From NCBI RefSeq assembly GCF_039555335.1, contig NC_092628.1:59197547-59261546 (forward strand): DNA of 64,000 nt, read 5' to 3'. The notes under the pieces are model-generated. The model saw nothing but the letters and a program-made list of their open reading frames with translations, had not been told where the DNA came from and made no database searches. Positions within the stretch are counted from its first letter, which is position 1, and every line of letters begins with the position of its first letter. Source of the stretch: Amphiura filiformis (lineage: Eukaryota > Echinodermata > Ophiuroidea > Amphilepidida > Amphiuridae). This document shows positions 10,881 to 23,000 of this stretch, piece after piece. The position numbers and the translations under genes are program-made.

Positions 10881-11849
10881 TGAAGCGGCTAGGGGACGCA
10901 GGGGTAACCTTGTCAATCAAATACTTCATCTATTGTGTCCTATACTTAATCCGATAAGTGATCGATGTATAACAAATAGGATCAAGATCGTGGATGAGCT
11001 ATGGCGGCACGCTTTAATACTTTACGATTCAGCCAGGTAAAGCAGTTATAAACATTTTTTTTTATCATAGGGCTATTAATTAAACATGTTAAATATACCA
11101 TTTCGTAACATCTTATAGGCCTAGTAATATCCCGCACAAACAGCATGAATATTATAAACTTGTCATATAAACTTGAAAACCTGAAACGAAAATACCTACA
11201 TCTCAGTTGAAAACGTTTATTTGGTTTTTAAAAAAGCAGGATATTAAATCTTAAGTGTTTTCAAATTTATAGCAATAGTAAGATTTCTTCTTTTTAGTAA
11301 TATGTATTTATTTATTTTCATATATTTAGTGTAACAATATTATTATTGTTATTATTTTATATATTGTTTTGTTCAATTTTGAATTATGTTCAACTATGGT
11401 CTTTCAGACTTTCCCATTAAAATGTAGGTATCTAATATACTATAGGCTATAAATAAATGGCCAATGATTTAACATAACTTTATAACATAAAGTTTGAAAG
11501 TTTACAATTTTAATATTTATTTTATATTAATAATATTATTATTTTTATTATTTTCATTTTTTTTTTATGATGATGATGATGATAATGATGATGATGATGC
11601 TTGTAGCTAATATTTTATATTTATTTAACTTTTATTCCATGCAAGTTTACTCGCACGAGTTAAACTTGCTCAATTTCGCACAGTGGTGCTCTGACATCAT
11701 GCAGATCGATTTGCCGTTGGTGGGATAATTGTCTATCGATTGGATTGATCATGGATCACGTATTGGTGATGTCACTGGCTTTAAACTTTGGCGGACAATA
11801 GAATAACCATTGATTGACAAGGTTACCCCTGCGTCCCCTAGCCGCTTGT
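10881..11849. mobile_element. TIR element with 8-bp target duplication
   Basis: Ends TGAAGCGGCTAGGGGACGCA and its inverse CCTAGCCGCTTGT, with the inverted match running about 40 bp through GGTAACCTTGTCAATCAA. Flanked by TGCACGCG (10873–10880 and 11850–11857). The interior is AT-rich with a GATGAT microsatellite (about 11569–11600). Non-autonomous, hAT-like by its duplication length. Confidence 0.85.
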
Positions 11850-12645
11850 TGCACGCGAGTCTGGTGTATTTTAAAATAATGTATTGATTAAATTGATCAA
11901 TTGCTGGTGTCTACAATCGATAATCAATTATAGTGGTAGAGACAGCTCGTAGGTCTGATATTGCTGTGATACTAACACGTGGAACAGGTAAGCTTATTAT
12001 AGAAATTGATTTTTTTAAAAGAATATAGAATGTCACAACCATATTTTTGCCGTGACATAAAGGGATTGAGTGCCTTCAGAACCTTCAGAAAATTATATTG
12101 CATAAAATCGCCTGGAGTAACTGTCTAATAATTATCTAACATGTCTAATTAATAACTATAAACTTGAACTTACATGTGTATTATTAAGCTTACCACGTCA
12201 GAAACACCACTGTCCACCAGACGTGGTCTAATTCTGCATAAAACCGGGCAGCCTTATTTTTATAGATCTGCTGCGCATTCAAATTGCATTGTATTGCATC
12301 ATAATTTCATTTGTGTCTATGCTAATTATGTTTACACAACATGAAGTATGAACTCACGTGTTTGTTTTCAAGCAAATTCGCCAATAGCTAGGGTGATCAA
12401 AAGCAATCGGAATATTACAAAAGTACAGATCGCATTCAGCTTACTTCATTATGAGATGATTTTTGGAAAAATACGGCATAATTTGTCTGAGACTGGTGCT
12501 TGCGATGCGGAATGCCATGCAGTAAAATATTAAAACGTTGCGGCAATCCATGATTGACAATTAACAATCGGCGCACAGTGTCATTGTCCCGATATCTTCA
12601 TGGCAGAAATCGCCATGGTAGATTGAATCCACCGCCACGCATGAC

Positions 12646-12886
12646 CAGGCCCGTATGCAGGATTTTTTTTGGGGGGGGTGCTGATTTTGGAAAAGTGGAC
12701 TTTTTCCCAAAGGGGGGCGATTTTGTAAAAGTGGACTTTTCCTCAAACATTTGGACCTTTTTTGGCCAAAAAAAACGTAAAAAACCCTATTTTTTTGCTC
12801 GCGACGCTCGCAAATTGTCATTGTGGGACTTTTTGTATTCTTTTGCACATTTGGGGGGGGGGGGTGCGACCCCTGCGACGGGCCTG
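12646..12886 (+). mobile_element. CAGGCCCG hAT-like MITE, 8-bp target duplication
   Basis: Starts CAGGCCCGTATGCAGG and ends ACGGGCCTG, flanked by CGCATGAC on both sides (12638–12645, 12887–12894). Contains G-runs and a GCTCGCGACGCTCGC core. A decayed relative lies at 5032–5220. Confidence 0.9.
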
Positions 12887-13500
12887 CGCATGACCATTAT
12901 ACATATCGCATAATAGGCTGAAGGACATCTGACTAAGGCTACTGACAATAGCCCCGATTAGCTCGGTGACTAACCTCGCTGTGTGTCAGTCAAGCATGGT
13001 ATGCCATAGGTCATATATTCTTTTAGACAACCTTCACGATTGGCCTATCCACTGTGCTATATAATTCGGCACATATAAATCAGAATTATTGCGGAATTAT
13101 TGTCAGTTTTTGACTCAAGACGCAAGCTACTGTCTCAAAGCGCAAGCTAACGACTATCATATCAGTTCAAAATATATATTCATGTGCAAGGAACCACATC
13201 TGGTTTAAATACGAAATCATTTACGGGAGATATTCATCATTTTCTACACCGGTATCCAAAGATTTTCTTCTCATATCAAACTCGTACATAGCATAGCAAA
13301 TTCACGTGTATCGATCCCGGGTATTTATTTTAGTATCTCTGCTGTACCAAGTAATTATTAGCCAGGCGATGTCGGTGTGCGGCGCGTCCTTCGTATCCTC
13401 CGCTGTCAATTTCTTATCCACTCACTAATCCTCACAAAAGCTTTGTGTTGATTACGTAATGTGTGGAGGCAAATTGCAAAAGTACAATGAAATAATGAGT
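12887..13500. other. Upstream intergenic region of LYAR
   Basis: No gene or repeat recognised. CpG and GC content rise toward 13370–13420, consistent with approach to a promoter. Confidence 0.3.
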
Positions 13501-13539
13501 AGGGCGGGCTCGAGGCGGGTTTCTTCTTCATCTTACGTA

Positions 13540-13607
13540 ACAGTATTGTTCTCCAAAAAACCGGAAGCTTGTCGTCTGGCGCTCTAGCTGAAATACAGCA
13601 AGATAAT
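13540..13607 (+). promoter_or_regulatory. LYAR: Candidate LYAR promoter / non-coding first exon
   Basis: CCGGAAG at 13561–13567 is an ETS-type box, common in promoters of ribosome-biogenesis genes. A donor-like GTAAGAT begins at 13608, and an acceptor-like CTTGCAG ends at 14058, eleven bases before the LYAR ATG. This suggests a short untranslated exon spliced to the coding start. Inferred from motifs only. Confidence 0.35.
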
Positions 13608-13754
13608 GTAAGATAGTAAATGTAAACCTGTATTTTAGCTAGAGTATCTCGAGCTACTGTCCACTGACCATGCTGACACAGAACACTACATGTATAGGAA
13701 TACCGTATTACATGTCACGTTTTGAACAGAGTAAAAAACGACCATTAGGGACCA

Positions 13755-13880
13755 TTCACAAACACTTGTAAGGGGGGCCTGATGCAAAAAAAATTTCATC
13801 ACAAAATTTTTTCGGCCCCCCCCCCTTTACAGATCTCAAAACTTCAGGGCCCCCCTTTTGACATGAAAATTATGGGTCCC
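13755..13880 (+). repeat. Partial GC-tailed transposon fragment
   Basis: Starts GGGACCATTCACAAACACTT and continues with GGGGGGCC and CGGCCCCCCCCC runs. No matching right end is seen. Confidence 0.4.
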
Positions 13881-14068
13881 CTGAATAGGATTGAAAAAGA
13901 ATTAAAACCATATTTTCCATTCACATTTTTAACTTCTAATTGTGACAATATCAGTGGAATTCATTCAAACTTCAGGAATAGACATTGTACCATACATAAT
14001 TTATTCCTTCCATTTTTTATTACTTTCTTTTCTTTATTACTGATCAGCAGACTTGCAGCTAAATAACC

Positions 14069-17000
14069 ATGGTGTTCTTTACATGCAATGCATGTGGTAC
14101 CTCTGTGAAGAAGGCTCAAGTGGAGAAGCATTACATGACACAGTGCAGAAACTGTGAGGTGTTATCATGTCTGGACTGTGGCAAGGATTTTATGTAAGTA
14201 ATCCACTTTAATCTTTTCTGTGAGAAGCACTTGCTATATTGCTATATTGATTTGCTATATGGTCATTTTCACAGTAAAGGGTGTAACTTTTGATTTTTGG
14301 GTCAAAATTTCAAACCACTTAAATATGTTTCTGTTTACTGAAATCATGCATAGAAGCAACTTAAATTCCAGTAAAATAATGTTTCAAGGCTTAAACCTTT
14401 TGATTTCTAATAAAAAATTTGACATTTCCATAACATTTTGGTTAAAAACTAAGAAAAAATGTATTTTACATAACCTCAGAAAATTATGACATGAAAGCTG
14501 GAATACATGTGAAATCCCATTCCAAAGTAAGTCAACAGATATAAGTTAAATTTTATACCATGTTTTGCTATGTTTGTAATTGCAGTTTTGAAATTTTTTA
14601 ACGTCAAGTGTCATTTACAATGGAAATTTCCAAACCTTAAACATATTTTTTTAAGTTTTAATTGGGTTCCTAAAATAATTTGAATGTCTAACTTCATGTA
14701 CAAATACTACTTGATAAAAGGAACCTCCCAGCCAAGTTTCACAGAAATTGGAGTTATTTTTTAGAATTGGCAATTCAAGCGATTTGTGTTTCGGAGGCTT
14801 CAGTTAACAACACAGGTGATCATAAAAGTAAAATATTTGGCTAACCACTACAAGTTGACATAAAAAATAGGTAAAAAATATCACAATTACCAATTTTCAT
14901 GCTTTGCTTCTAAGTATTGAATTTCAGTTGTGACAAAATTAAATTATCACAGCAAGTCATTTTTTTTTTGTTTGAGGCTTCATGTTAACAATTGTTAAAC
15001 ATTGCAAAAGTAGTTTTTTTGAAAACAACAGTGTTGGGATCATCTAAGCTGTTATTTTCTTGTGTATATTGAATCAATGATTCTATGCGGCAGATATTGT
15101 AGATTTATCACATGTTAATTTTTTCACCCATTTGTTAAGTATGGTGTTTTTTGCATGTGAAGCCTCCGAAACAGGCTTTTTTGGATATCAGTATATTTTT
15201 CAAACATTAACCATAATGTCAATTTTTTTCTTAATTTATGACATTCTGCACATATCAAGTAATAATTACAATGCAGATATCAGTATGAAACACACCAATT
15301 TAGATATGCATAGATGATAATTAATCTTATTGTTGTTTCGGAGGCTTCATTTGTTTCGGAGGCTCAATTGTTAACGGAAAGTTTGTATTGGGTCCCATTT
15401 TCAAACGGTGATATATATCTCCACGATTTAAAAACATGTGACTTGAGGATCTACTTTGCTACATTTTGATAAATAGATTTGATGAGCTCTTTTATTTATA
15501 TTTGCACAAGCTTGCTGAACAGTTTGTTTCGGAGGCTTCAAAAAGTTAACGGAAAACGGCTCTTTGAAGTCAAGATTTTATAAAAATTTTAAAAGCTTGC
15601 AAATCGACTAATTTTTGTTACTCATTTCAAGTTAAGATAACACCTGTTATGAATCAAGAAGAAGTGAAGAAATAACCAAGAATTATGAACCAAAGCTACA
15701 CCCACAAAGTTTGTTAACAATTGTTAACGGAAAATGAAGCCTCCGAAACAACAAATATCGAAGTCCGGTTCTCAAAAATACAGGGCTGTTCACAATTAAA
15801 TCTAATGTGGCAGTGTTTACTGAACACATGACTGTACTTTCAGGATAAGAAAAATTATCCATGAACTAACTGAAGAAAACACAGGGTTTTACAAAAATGT
15901 TACTGTTTTTTATAGTTTTTCAAAATGGCAATATTAAGTACATTTAAGCCTGCTAAAACTAAACGCAGTAACTCCCAAAGCTGATTATGCTAACCAAGGT
16001 AGCTGCTAACTAGATGACTTATGTGGCCAAAAATCATGGAATTCTGTGGCTTTATTAGAACACTACGGATTAAAATGTTAAAAATCCAAAGTTACACCCT
16101 TTACCGTGAAAATGACCATATTGATTGGTTGGGGCACACATGCTTGGGTTTCGTTTACCTTTAACATGGACTTTAAATTTAAAATACTGGCATTTTGATC
16201 CATTTTAGCATTATTGGTCCATATTAGCAGATTTGTGTGTGCTTGCACACAAGTTTTCACAGTAAAGTCATTGGCATATACAGCGTTCGAAATAGGGCCG
16301 ATCAGCCGGCCATTGGCCTGTAACTTTTTGGCCTGGCCGGTAACTTTCCTGACTGGCATCTAGTTGCCGGCCCGGCTGGCCGGTAACTTTTTAAGATCAA
16401 GCCCGGCTGGCCTGTAACTTTTTGAGGCATATTTCGAACACTGTGCATATTATATTAGTGAGATGATTTTGCAGCCCTCCTTTGAAAATTTTGCCCTGTA
16501 TGCTAAGGCAATAGAAACAAATTTGATCTTTCGATCGACCATCGATGCTTGGTCGATCCTTGTTATTTATGAAATCAATTAATCTGCTATTGTTTGTGAT
16601 AAAATAGTAATTTGTACATGTAGTGATAGTGGCCAATGTAAATTTATGATAAAATTCTGATTAATTATTTGATAATTCATTAATAACAAGCATCGAAGCA
16701 GCATCGACGGTCGATCCGAAGATCGAACAAATTTGTTCCTGGTGCCTAATAGTACTGGGCTTGTTTAACTTGTTTAACCTTTTCTTTGATAATTTCAAAT
16801 TTGTTTTAAATGATCCAGCCTTTGTTATCAACCATAATTGACTTGTTTTGGAACTTCAATAGTTTTCCAACAAAAAAACAAAGAAGATGTTGCTGATGTT
16901 TAATATTGACACCCTTAGTGATAAGCCTATCAGTTCAAACTACCAAAATGATGTCCTTGTAAGTACTCCTCAAATATTTTAGTATGTGCATTAAAAGGGG

Positions 17001-20000
17001 TAAAGAAGAAATATTCCTGCATTGTACATTGTAAATACTAATTATGTTCACTTTTGTTGGTATTCCAGAGGTGATGCATACAAAGAACATACAAAATGTG
17101 TATCAGAGAATGAGAAATATGGTGGCAAGAATTACAAGGCTCCTGCTAATAACAACAAGGGAGAGGCTAAACAAGAACAATGGCTACAGGTAGGCCTGCA
17201 TGTTTTTAATATTTTAATTGTCATCTGAAATCGTGATAGCTATGACTGGTATAAAATGTAAAAGCGAAGAACGATGTATGGCAAAAACAAGCGATTGCCC
17301 ATCGCTTTTCTAAGTGATGCATCACAAATATTCTTGAAGAGGTTCATTAGGTTTGTAGAAACTCAAATACAATATTTCATCTTGACAAAACCAATTTGTT
17401 TTACTGACCTGACAGTTTCGACCATCTTGGACGATGGTCATCTTCAGAGTGATGTTTTTTTCGACTTCTCTAAGCATTTAGCGGAAAGTCTAGCAGAAGT
17501 CATGATAGAGGAGGGGGAAATCTTCAACTCACATGACGTCGTCTCACTTTTTACAAACACGCCAATTGATGAATCGCTTAATGTCATCAAAGCCAGATTA
17601 GAACATGACAAGACTCTGAGTAAACGGACTCTTCTCGCGGTAGATGACATCATTGATCTCCTTAAATTTGTGTTAACCACCACATATTTTCTGTTTCGTG
17701 GAAAAATATATAAGCAGCGTTTTGGTGCAGCCATGGGGAGCCCGGTGTCCCCGGTTGTCGCGAACTTGTATCTGGAGTTTCTGGAGCAACAAGCTATAGC
17801 AACAGCCCGCTTGGATTGTAAACTGCGCTTATGGAAACGTTACGTGGATGACATTTTAGAAATTATAAAGGAAGACCAAGTGGAAAATCTCACCACGCAT
17901 CTCAATCAAACGGACCCCACGGACAGCATCAAATTTACGTATGAGAAAGAGCGAGAAGGATCCATACCGTTTCTTGATACTTTGATTGTGCGCAAACCCG
18001 ATGGTTCGGTCAAGCTACTGGTCTACAGGAAAGCTACACACACAGACCAGTATTTAAATTTTGCTTCACATCACCCTATTCACCACAAGTTGGGCGTGAT
18101 CCGCACATTATTGGACAGAATGAATAGTGTTATATCTGAAAAGGAGGACAAAGATCAGGAGGAAGGCAAAATCAAGCACGCACTTAAACAATGTGGCTAT
18201 CCCGAGTGGACGTTTAATCATGTCAAACGCAAGATGGATAGTAAACAACAGGCAACAAAGCCCAGTAAGAACAAGAATTCCACAGAAAAAAGCAAAGGAC
18301 TTGTTATAGTTCCTTATGTTGAAAAAATGACGGAGACAGCCACTCGCATTTTTAGAAAACATGGTATAGCTACTGCGGTACGTCCCCACACCACATTAAG
18401 AAAAATGTTGGTTCATCCAAAGGACAAGAGAGACTCCATGAGTACCACGGATTGCATTTATGAAATCCCCTGTGCAAATTGTGACAGTACTTATGTAGGA
18501 GAAACTGGGCGTCGCTTCGAAACAAGACTGAACGAGTATAAGAAAGAGTAGTAAAGGAACTTTTACTCGACAAACAAGGAAACAATCGGTCAGTGAACAG
18601 TCCAAATCAGCGATTGCGGACCACGCTGCACAACAAAATCATATTATCAATTGGAAAGATGCCCAAGTCCTCGAGAAAGAATGTAATTGGGAGCCCGCCA
18701 GTATCCGTGAAGCAATCTGGATAAGGAAGAGAGCACCGAACACCATGAACAGAGACGAGGGGGCCCATTACCTTAGTCATGTGTACGACCCACTTCTGGG
18801 CGCTGGTGCGCCCTCTGTTGGTGTACAGAAGTCGAAAAAAACATCACTCTGAAGATGACCATCGTCCAAGATGGTCGAAACTGTCAGGTCAGTAAAACAA
18901 ATTGGTTTTGTCAAGATGAAATATTGTATTTGATGCATCACAAGCAATCAAGCATTCAGCAATCTTGTGTAAATTCAGTTTTAAAGTTATTCCTGCTGCC
19001 CCACACTCCCAACTGCAGATTTTGTTAAATTGTAATGTGTCTTTGTACTATTTTCAATCTGGTAACATAGCCCAGTAAGCATGGATGACTGCAATTCATG
19101 TGTGTGTCCTCTGTTACCAGGCCTGGAATTAAGAATTTTACCTCACTTTTATACAAGTTGGGGTGCTATTCCTTCTCGTGAGGTGCAGTTTTTAAGTGCA
19201 GGTTTTGAGGTTGCTTATATTACCAATATTGCAGGACTCTAACCTCGAATAGCAGAACAGGTGAAAAGCTATATCGCAATTTAACACCCCAGTTTTCAAG
19301 AGGGGTGCAGCATGCATATTTTTAGGTGCAAAGTGTGATGCGATGTAGCTTGATTCCAGGTCTGTTTGTTACACCATGATTGATGTGTGCATCCTTACAT
19401 GCACACACATGTTTATTGCAATTGAAATATACAATGTAGGACTAGAACAGTGAGCCTGCATGCACACCCCCTAACATCACACATTCAGGTTATCAGTCGT
19501 CTTATAAAATTTATTTTTCAGCGTGTCCGGGAAGCCAAGGAATCTGCTAAATTGAGCCCAGGAGTGGCCAAATTACTAGATAGAATAGCTGATTATCCCA
19601 ATGTGCCTAGGAAGAAAGCAAAGTTTGAGGTAAGCCTTTTTACAGTGAGGTCTTGAGGTATACGAGATAGGCATGTTACTATATAATTTCACAAATTCAT
19701 ACAAACAGACAGACCTCACAAGATACACTGTAAAATTCTGTTAAAGAGGAAGCCTGGGTGAACCAAACTAGCCTGGTTATCAAATTAATCAGTGAGAAGG
19801 TTATCTCTGAATTTGACAGGTGCTAATTGATGTTTTAATGTTATTGCATCAGTTAGCACCTGTCAAATTCAGAGATAACCTTGTCACTGATTAGTTTTAT
19901 AACCACTCAAGTTTGGTTTGGTTTCAAATCATACAATACAATTATTGCTTGTATTATTTATATTATTTGACATTTGTATATTGGTAATTAAAATTTAAAA

Positions 20001-23000
20001 ATATTATTATTATTATTATTATTATTATAATACTATCACCATTTATACTTTCTATACCTCATGAAATTAAGTTTGATTTGGAAACAAATTAACAAGCACA
20101 TAATTTACAGTTCGGCTCTTTTTAGCCTAATTTCTGGTTTTCTGCACCTTGGATTAGATTTAATTTTCTAGATAAATGGCGCATTTACAAATGCTTATTT
20201 ATTATTATTAATTATTAATTATTAATTATTATTAATGTAGAATTTGATAGTCAAAAATTCCATTGCATGATTGAAATCCTACAAGACATCTTCTGGCTGT
20301 GTGGAGTGTAGCTTTTTATAGGGGGTGAACATTTCTGTACAAATTATCATTTTCCCACATGAGTCAACTTCAAAGAGTCATATTCCTTTCCATATTTCAA
20401 GCTATGTATTAATTCATAATTCTTTCTGGTTGTTTTGTTACAGAATTTTGTTTACAACAGTTTACGTGTGTCCAATAAAGGTCTTGTGGAGGAGGTGTGG
20501 AAAGTGTTCAGTGAGGCAGGTGTTAACTATTACAAAGACCTCGTTAATGAGGTACTCTATAAATAAAATACAGGGTGTCTCAAAATGATTAGCACCCATC
20601 TATGAGTTGGTTTACATATGACTTATGTCTCTGATCAGCTCGTAATAGGCAAGAATTATTCGATTTTTGTTACTGCACAAGTCATTTAAGTCCTAACTTA
20701 CGTCCACGTAAATTCACAAAAGCACACGTCAGTCATGCAAAGCACAGTTCGCATAGGTAGGCCCTACTGTTATGCCATTGTATATCACTCCATGATGTTA
20801 TGAGTCCCGCCTATTACAAGCTGATCAGAGTATAATGATTAACATGATTAGGATAATAACACCTCTTCTGTTTCTTCCTCACTTATAAGATCTGTTCTTG
20901 CTATTAACTTTAAATTACAAAAAGTTAACATTAAATGTCTTTATTATAATACTAGTGCTATAATGTCTTTGAAAAGATGTGGTATAAAGAAGTACTAATC
21001 ATTTTGAGAAAACCTGTAAACATGCAGTACTATTTTTGCTTAGTCGAGTCAGTGATTTCAGCATGTTAAGGCAGGTGATTAGCAGATGCATACTCACAGT
21101 TTGATACAGCACCCAATGAAATGTGAACCTACATCACTGACTACACTATAGTAAAATTCTATAATAACACATGATTTAGATATGTCCAACCAAGTGAATT
21201 ATAAGTAGGAATTCTCCATCATTAATTGATTCCAAGAGATATTGGCTGACCCCACAGCAGGCAAAATTTTCTTATCTTATTATTCAGTTCAACTGAAGAA
21301 AAGGTTATATCAGTGGTTTAAAGTTACATGTATCAGTGATTTTTCTATCAAGAAGCATATGTGGAAGATTATAAATGAGTATTACTTGGAAAGCACTTTG
21401 GAAAAAAAATTTATATTGCAACCTGTTGCACAAAAGTAGTAGCCTACCATCCCTCTCCTTCATGGTAGTTCACCATTGTAATCTTGATATAATTAGCTTG
21501 ATTATGAAGTGTCTTGAGAACTCAAGCTTTCTGTAACACCCTGATTTCAAAGATGGTATCTGTGGTTTGCACATAGCAGTGTAATTGAATATATGTATTT
21601 GTTCTTGAATAGGCCTCGAAACCGAACAACAACCAAGCTAAACCAGCCAATAACAACAGTGCCTCTGAGAATTCATCCACAAATAACAACCAATCACAAG
21701 ATTCTAAAACTAGCCAACCAACAGACAGCCAGAGTGATCCATCAGAGGCTGCTGACCAATCACAAGGCTCCAAAAAGAAGAAGAAAAAGAAGAAAGATAA
21801 GGATGTGAGTGAAGCTATGGCAACAGATGAAGGAGGCAGCAACTCAAAGAGGAAGAAACACCAAGGTGATCCAGAAGGCACACTATCAGATGAAGATGCA
21901 ACTGATTCAAGAACTGAGCAAGAAAACACTGTGGTCAAAAAGCATAAAAAGAAGAAGTCAAAAGATAAGAGAACTGAAGATAATGGTGTGAACTTGGAAG
22001 ATAGTGAAAGTAAGAATAAGAAAAAGCATGAACAAATTGCTGAAGAACAAGTAGAGGAATCAGTCGTTCATGTAAATGGGAAATCAAAGAAAAAGAAGCA
22101 TAAGAAGCACCAGGAGGAGGCAGGGAATGTACCATCGGGAAAGAGGAAAAGGGATGCGGATGCAGAGGATTTTGAGGAGGATTGCACAACACAGAAAATA
22201 CAAAGACTGGATGATTCAGTGGTGTCTGAAAATGGGGATGTAGAAACCAGCAAACCTAGTAAGTATGTGACCCCCATCAAACAAATTGAGGACAGTGTTG
22301 CCAAGTTATGAGCTGAATTACCTGTTGAATCCTTTGGTTCTTTATTGATCAAAACATGGGGAATTTGTGATTTATTGTGATGGCATTTACATTGAATTAA
22401 AGATGAATAAAAACTTTGCTGTGATGCAAAAATCTGAAAATTTAGTTTTCACATTACTTCATTTTACTTGATCAGTCATGTATTGTTAAATGCAGTTGAA
22501 ATGCCACCTAAAATGCTTGCCATGTTAAATCAATGCTTTAAAATTACGAGAGAGTTGGTACATAAAAGTCTGCATGTAACAAATAGCTTGGTCATCATGA
22601 AAGTATGAGGAAAAACAGGTAAATAAGGGATATATATATTATTGTTGAGACAAGTAACCCAGATATACTGATTGTAAAAGTTGGCAAATTGCTGTACATG
22701 TACTGTTAAATTGCAAATCCATTAGTTGTGGGTATCATAATGATAATCCATTTATATATTTATTTATTTCCTTACAGAAAAATTCAAATGGGACAGAGTC
22801 ATAATTTCAGTGCTCCAAAATTATCCTGATCATCAACTATCTCTAAAGAAGCTTAGGAAAAAGGTATGGAATAATATCAATTATCAGATGTCACCACAGA
22901 AGAAGATTTTTAAATTGCTACCATTCAAAACATATTATCACATGTCAGAGTCATTCAGTTGCAAGGTGTGATATTCTAAGAATTGGAAGTTGCAATTGGT

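Noticed and set aside
17274-17469. ATG at 17274 as the start of the reverse transcriptase
   Set aside because: This part is host intron plus the inverted terminal repeat; RT similarity begins only after about 17470.
20444-20519. LYAR exon 4 ending at the GT at 20520
   Set aside because: It would shift the frame into exon 5. The donor at 20552 keeps the frame, with 12 extra codons minus one.
21522-22352. Minus-strand Phe/Ser-rich open frames
   Set aside because: Complement of the Lys-rich LYAR exon 5.
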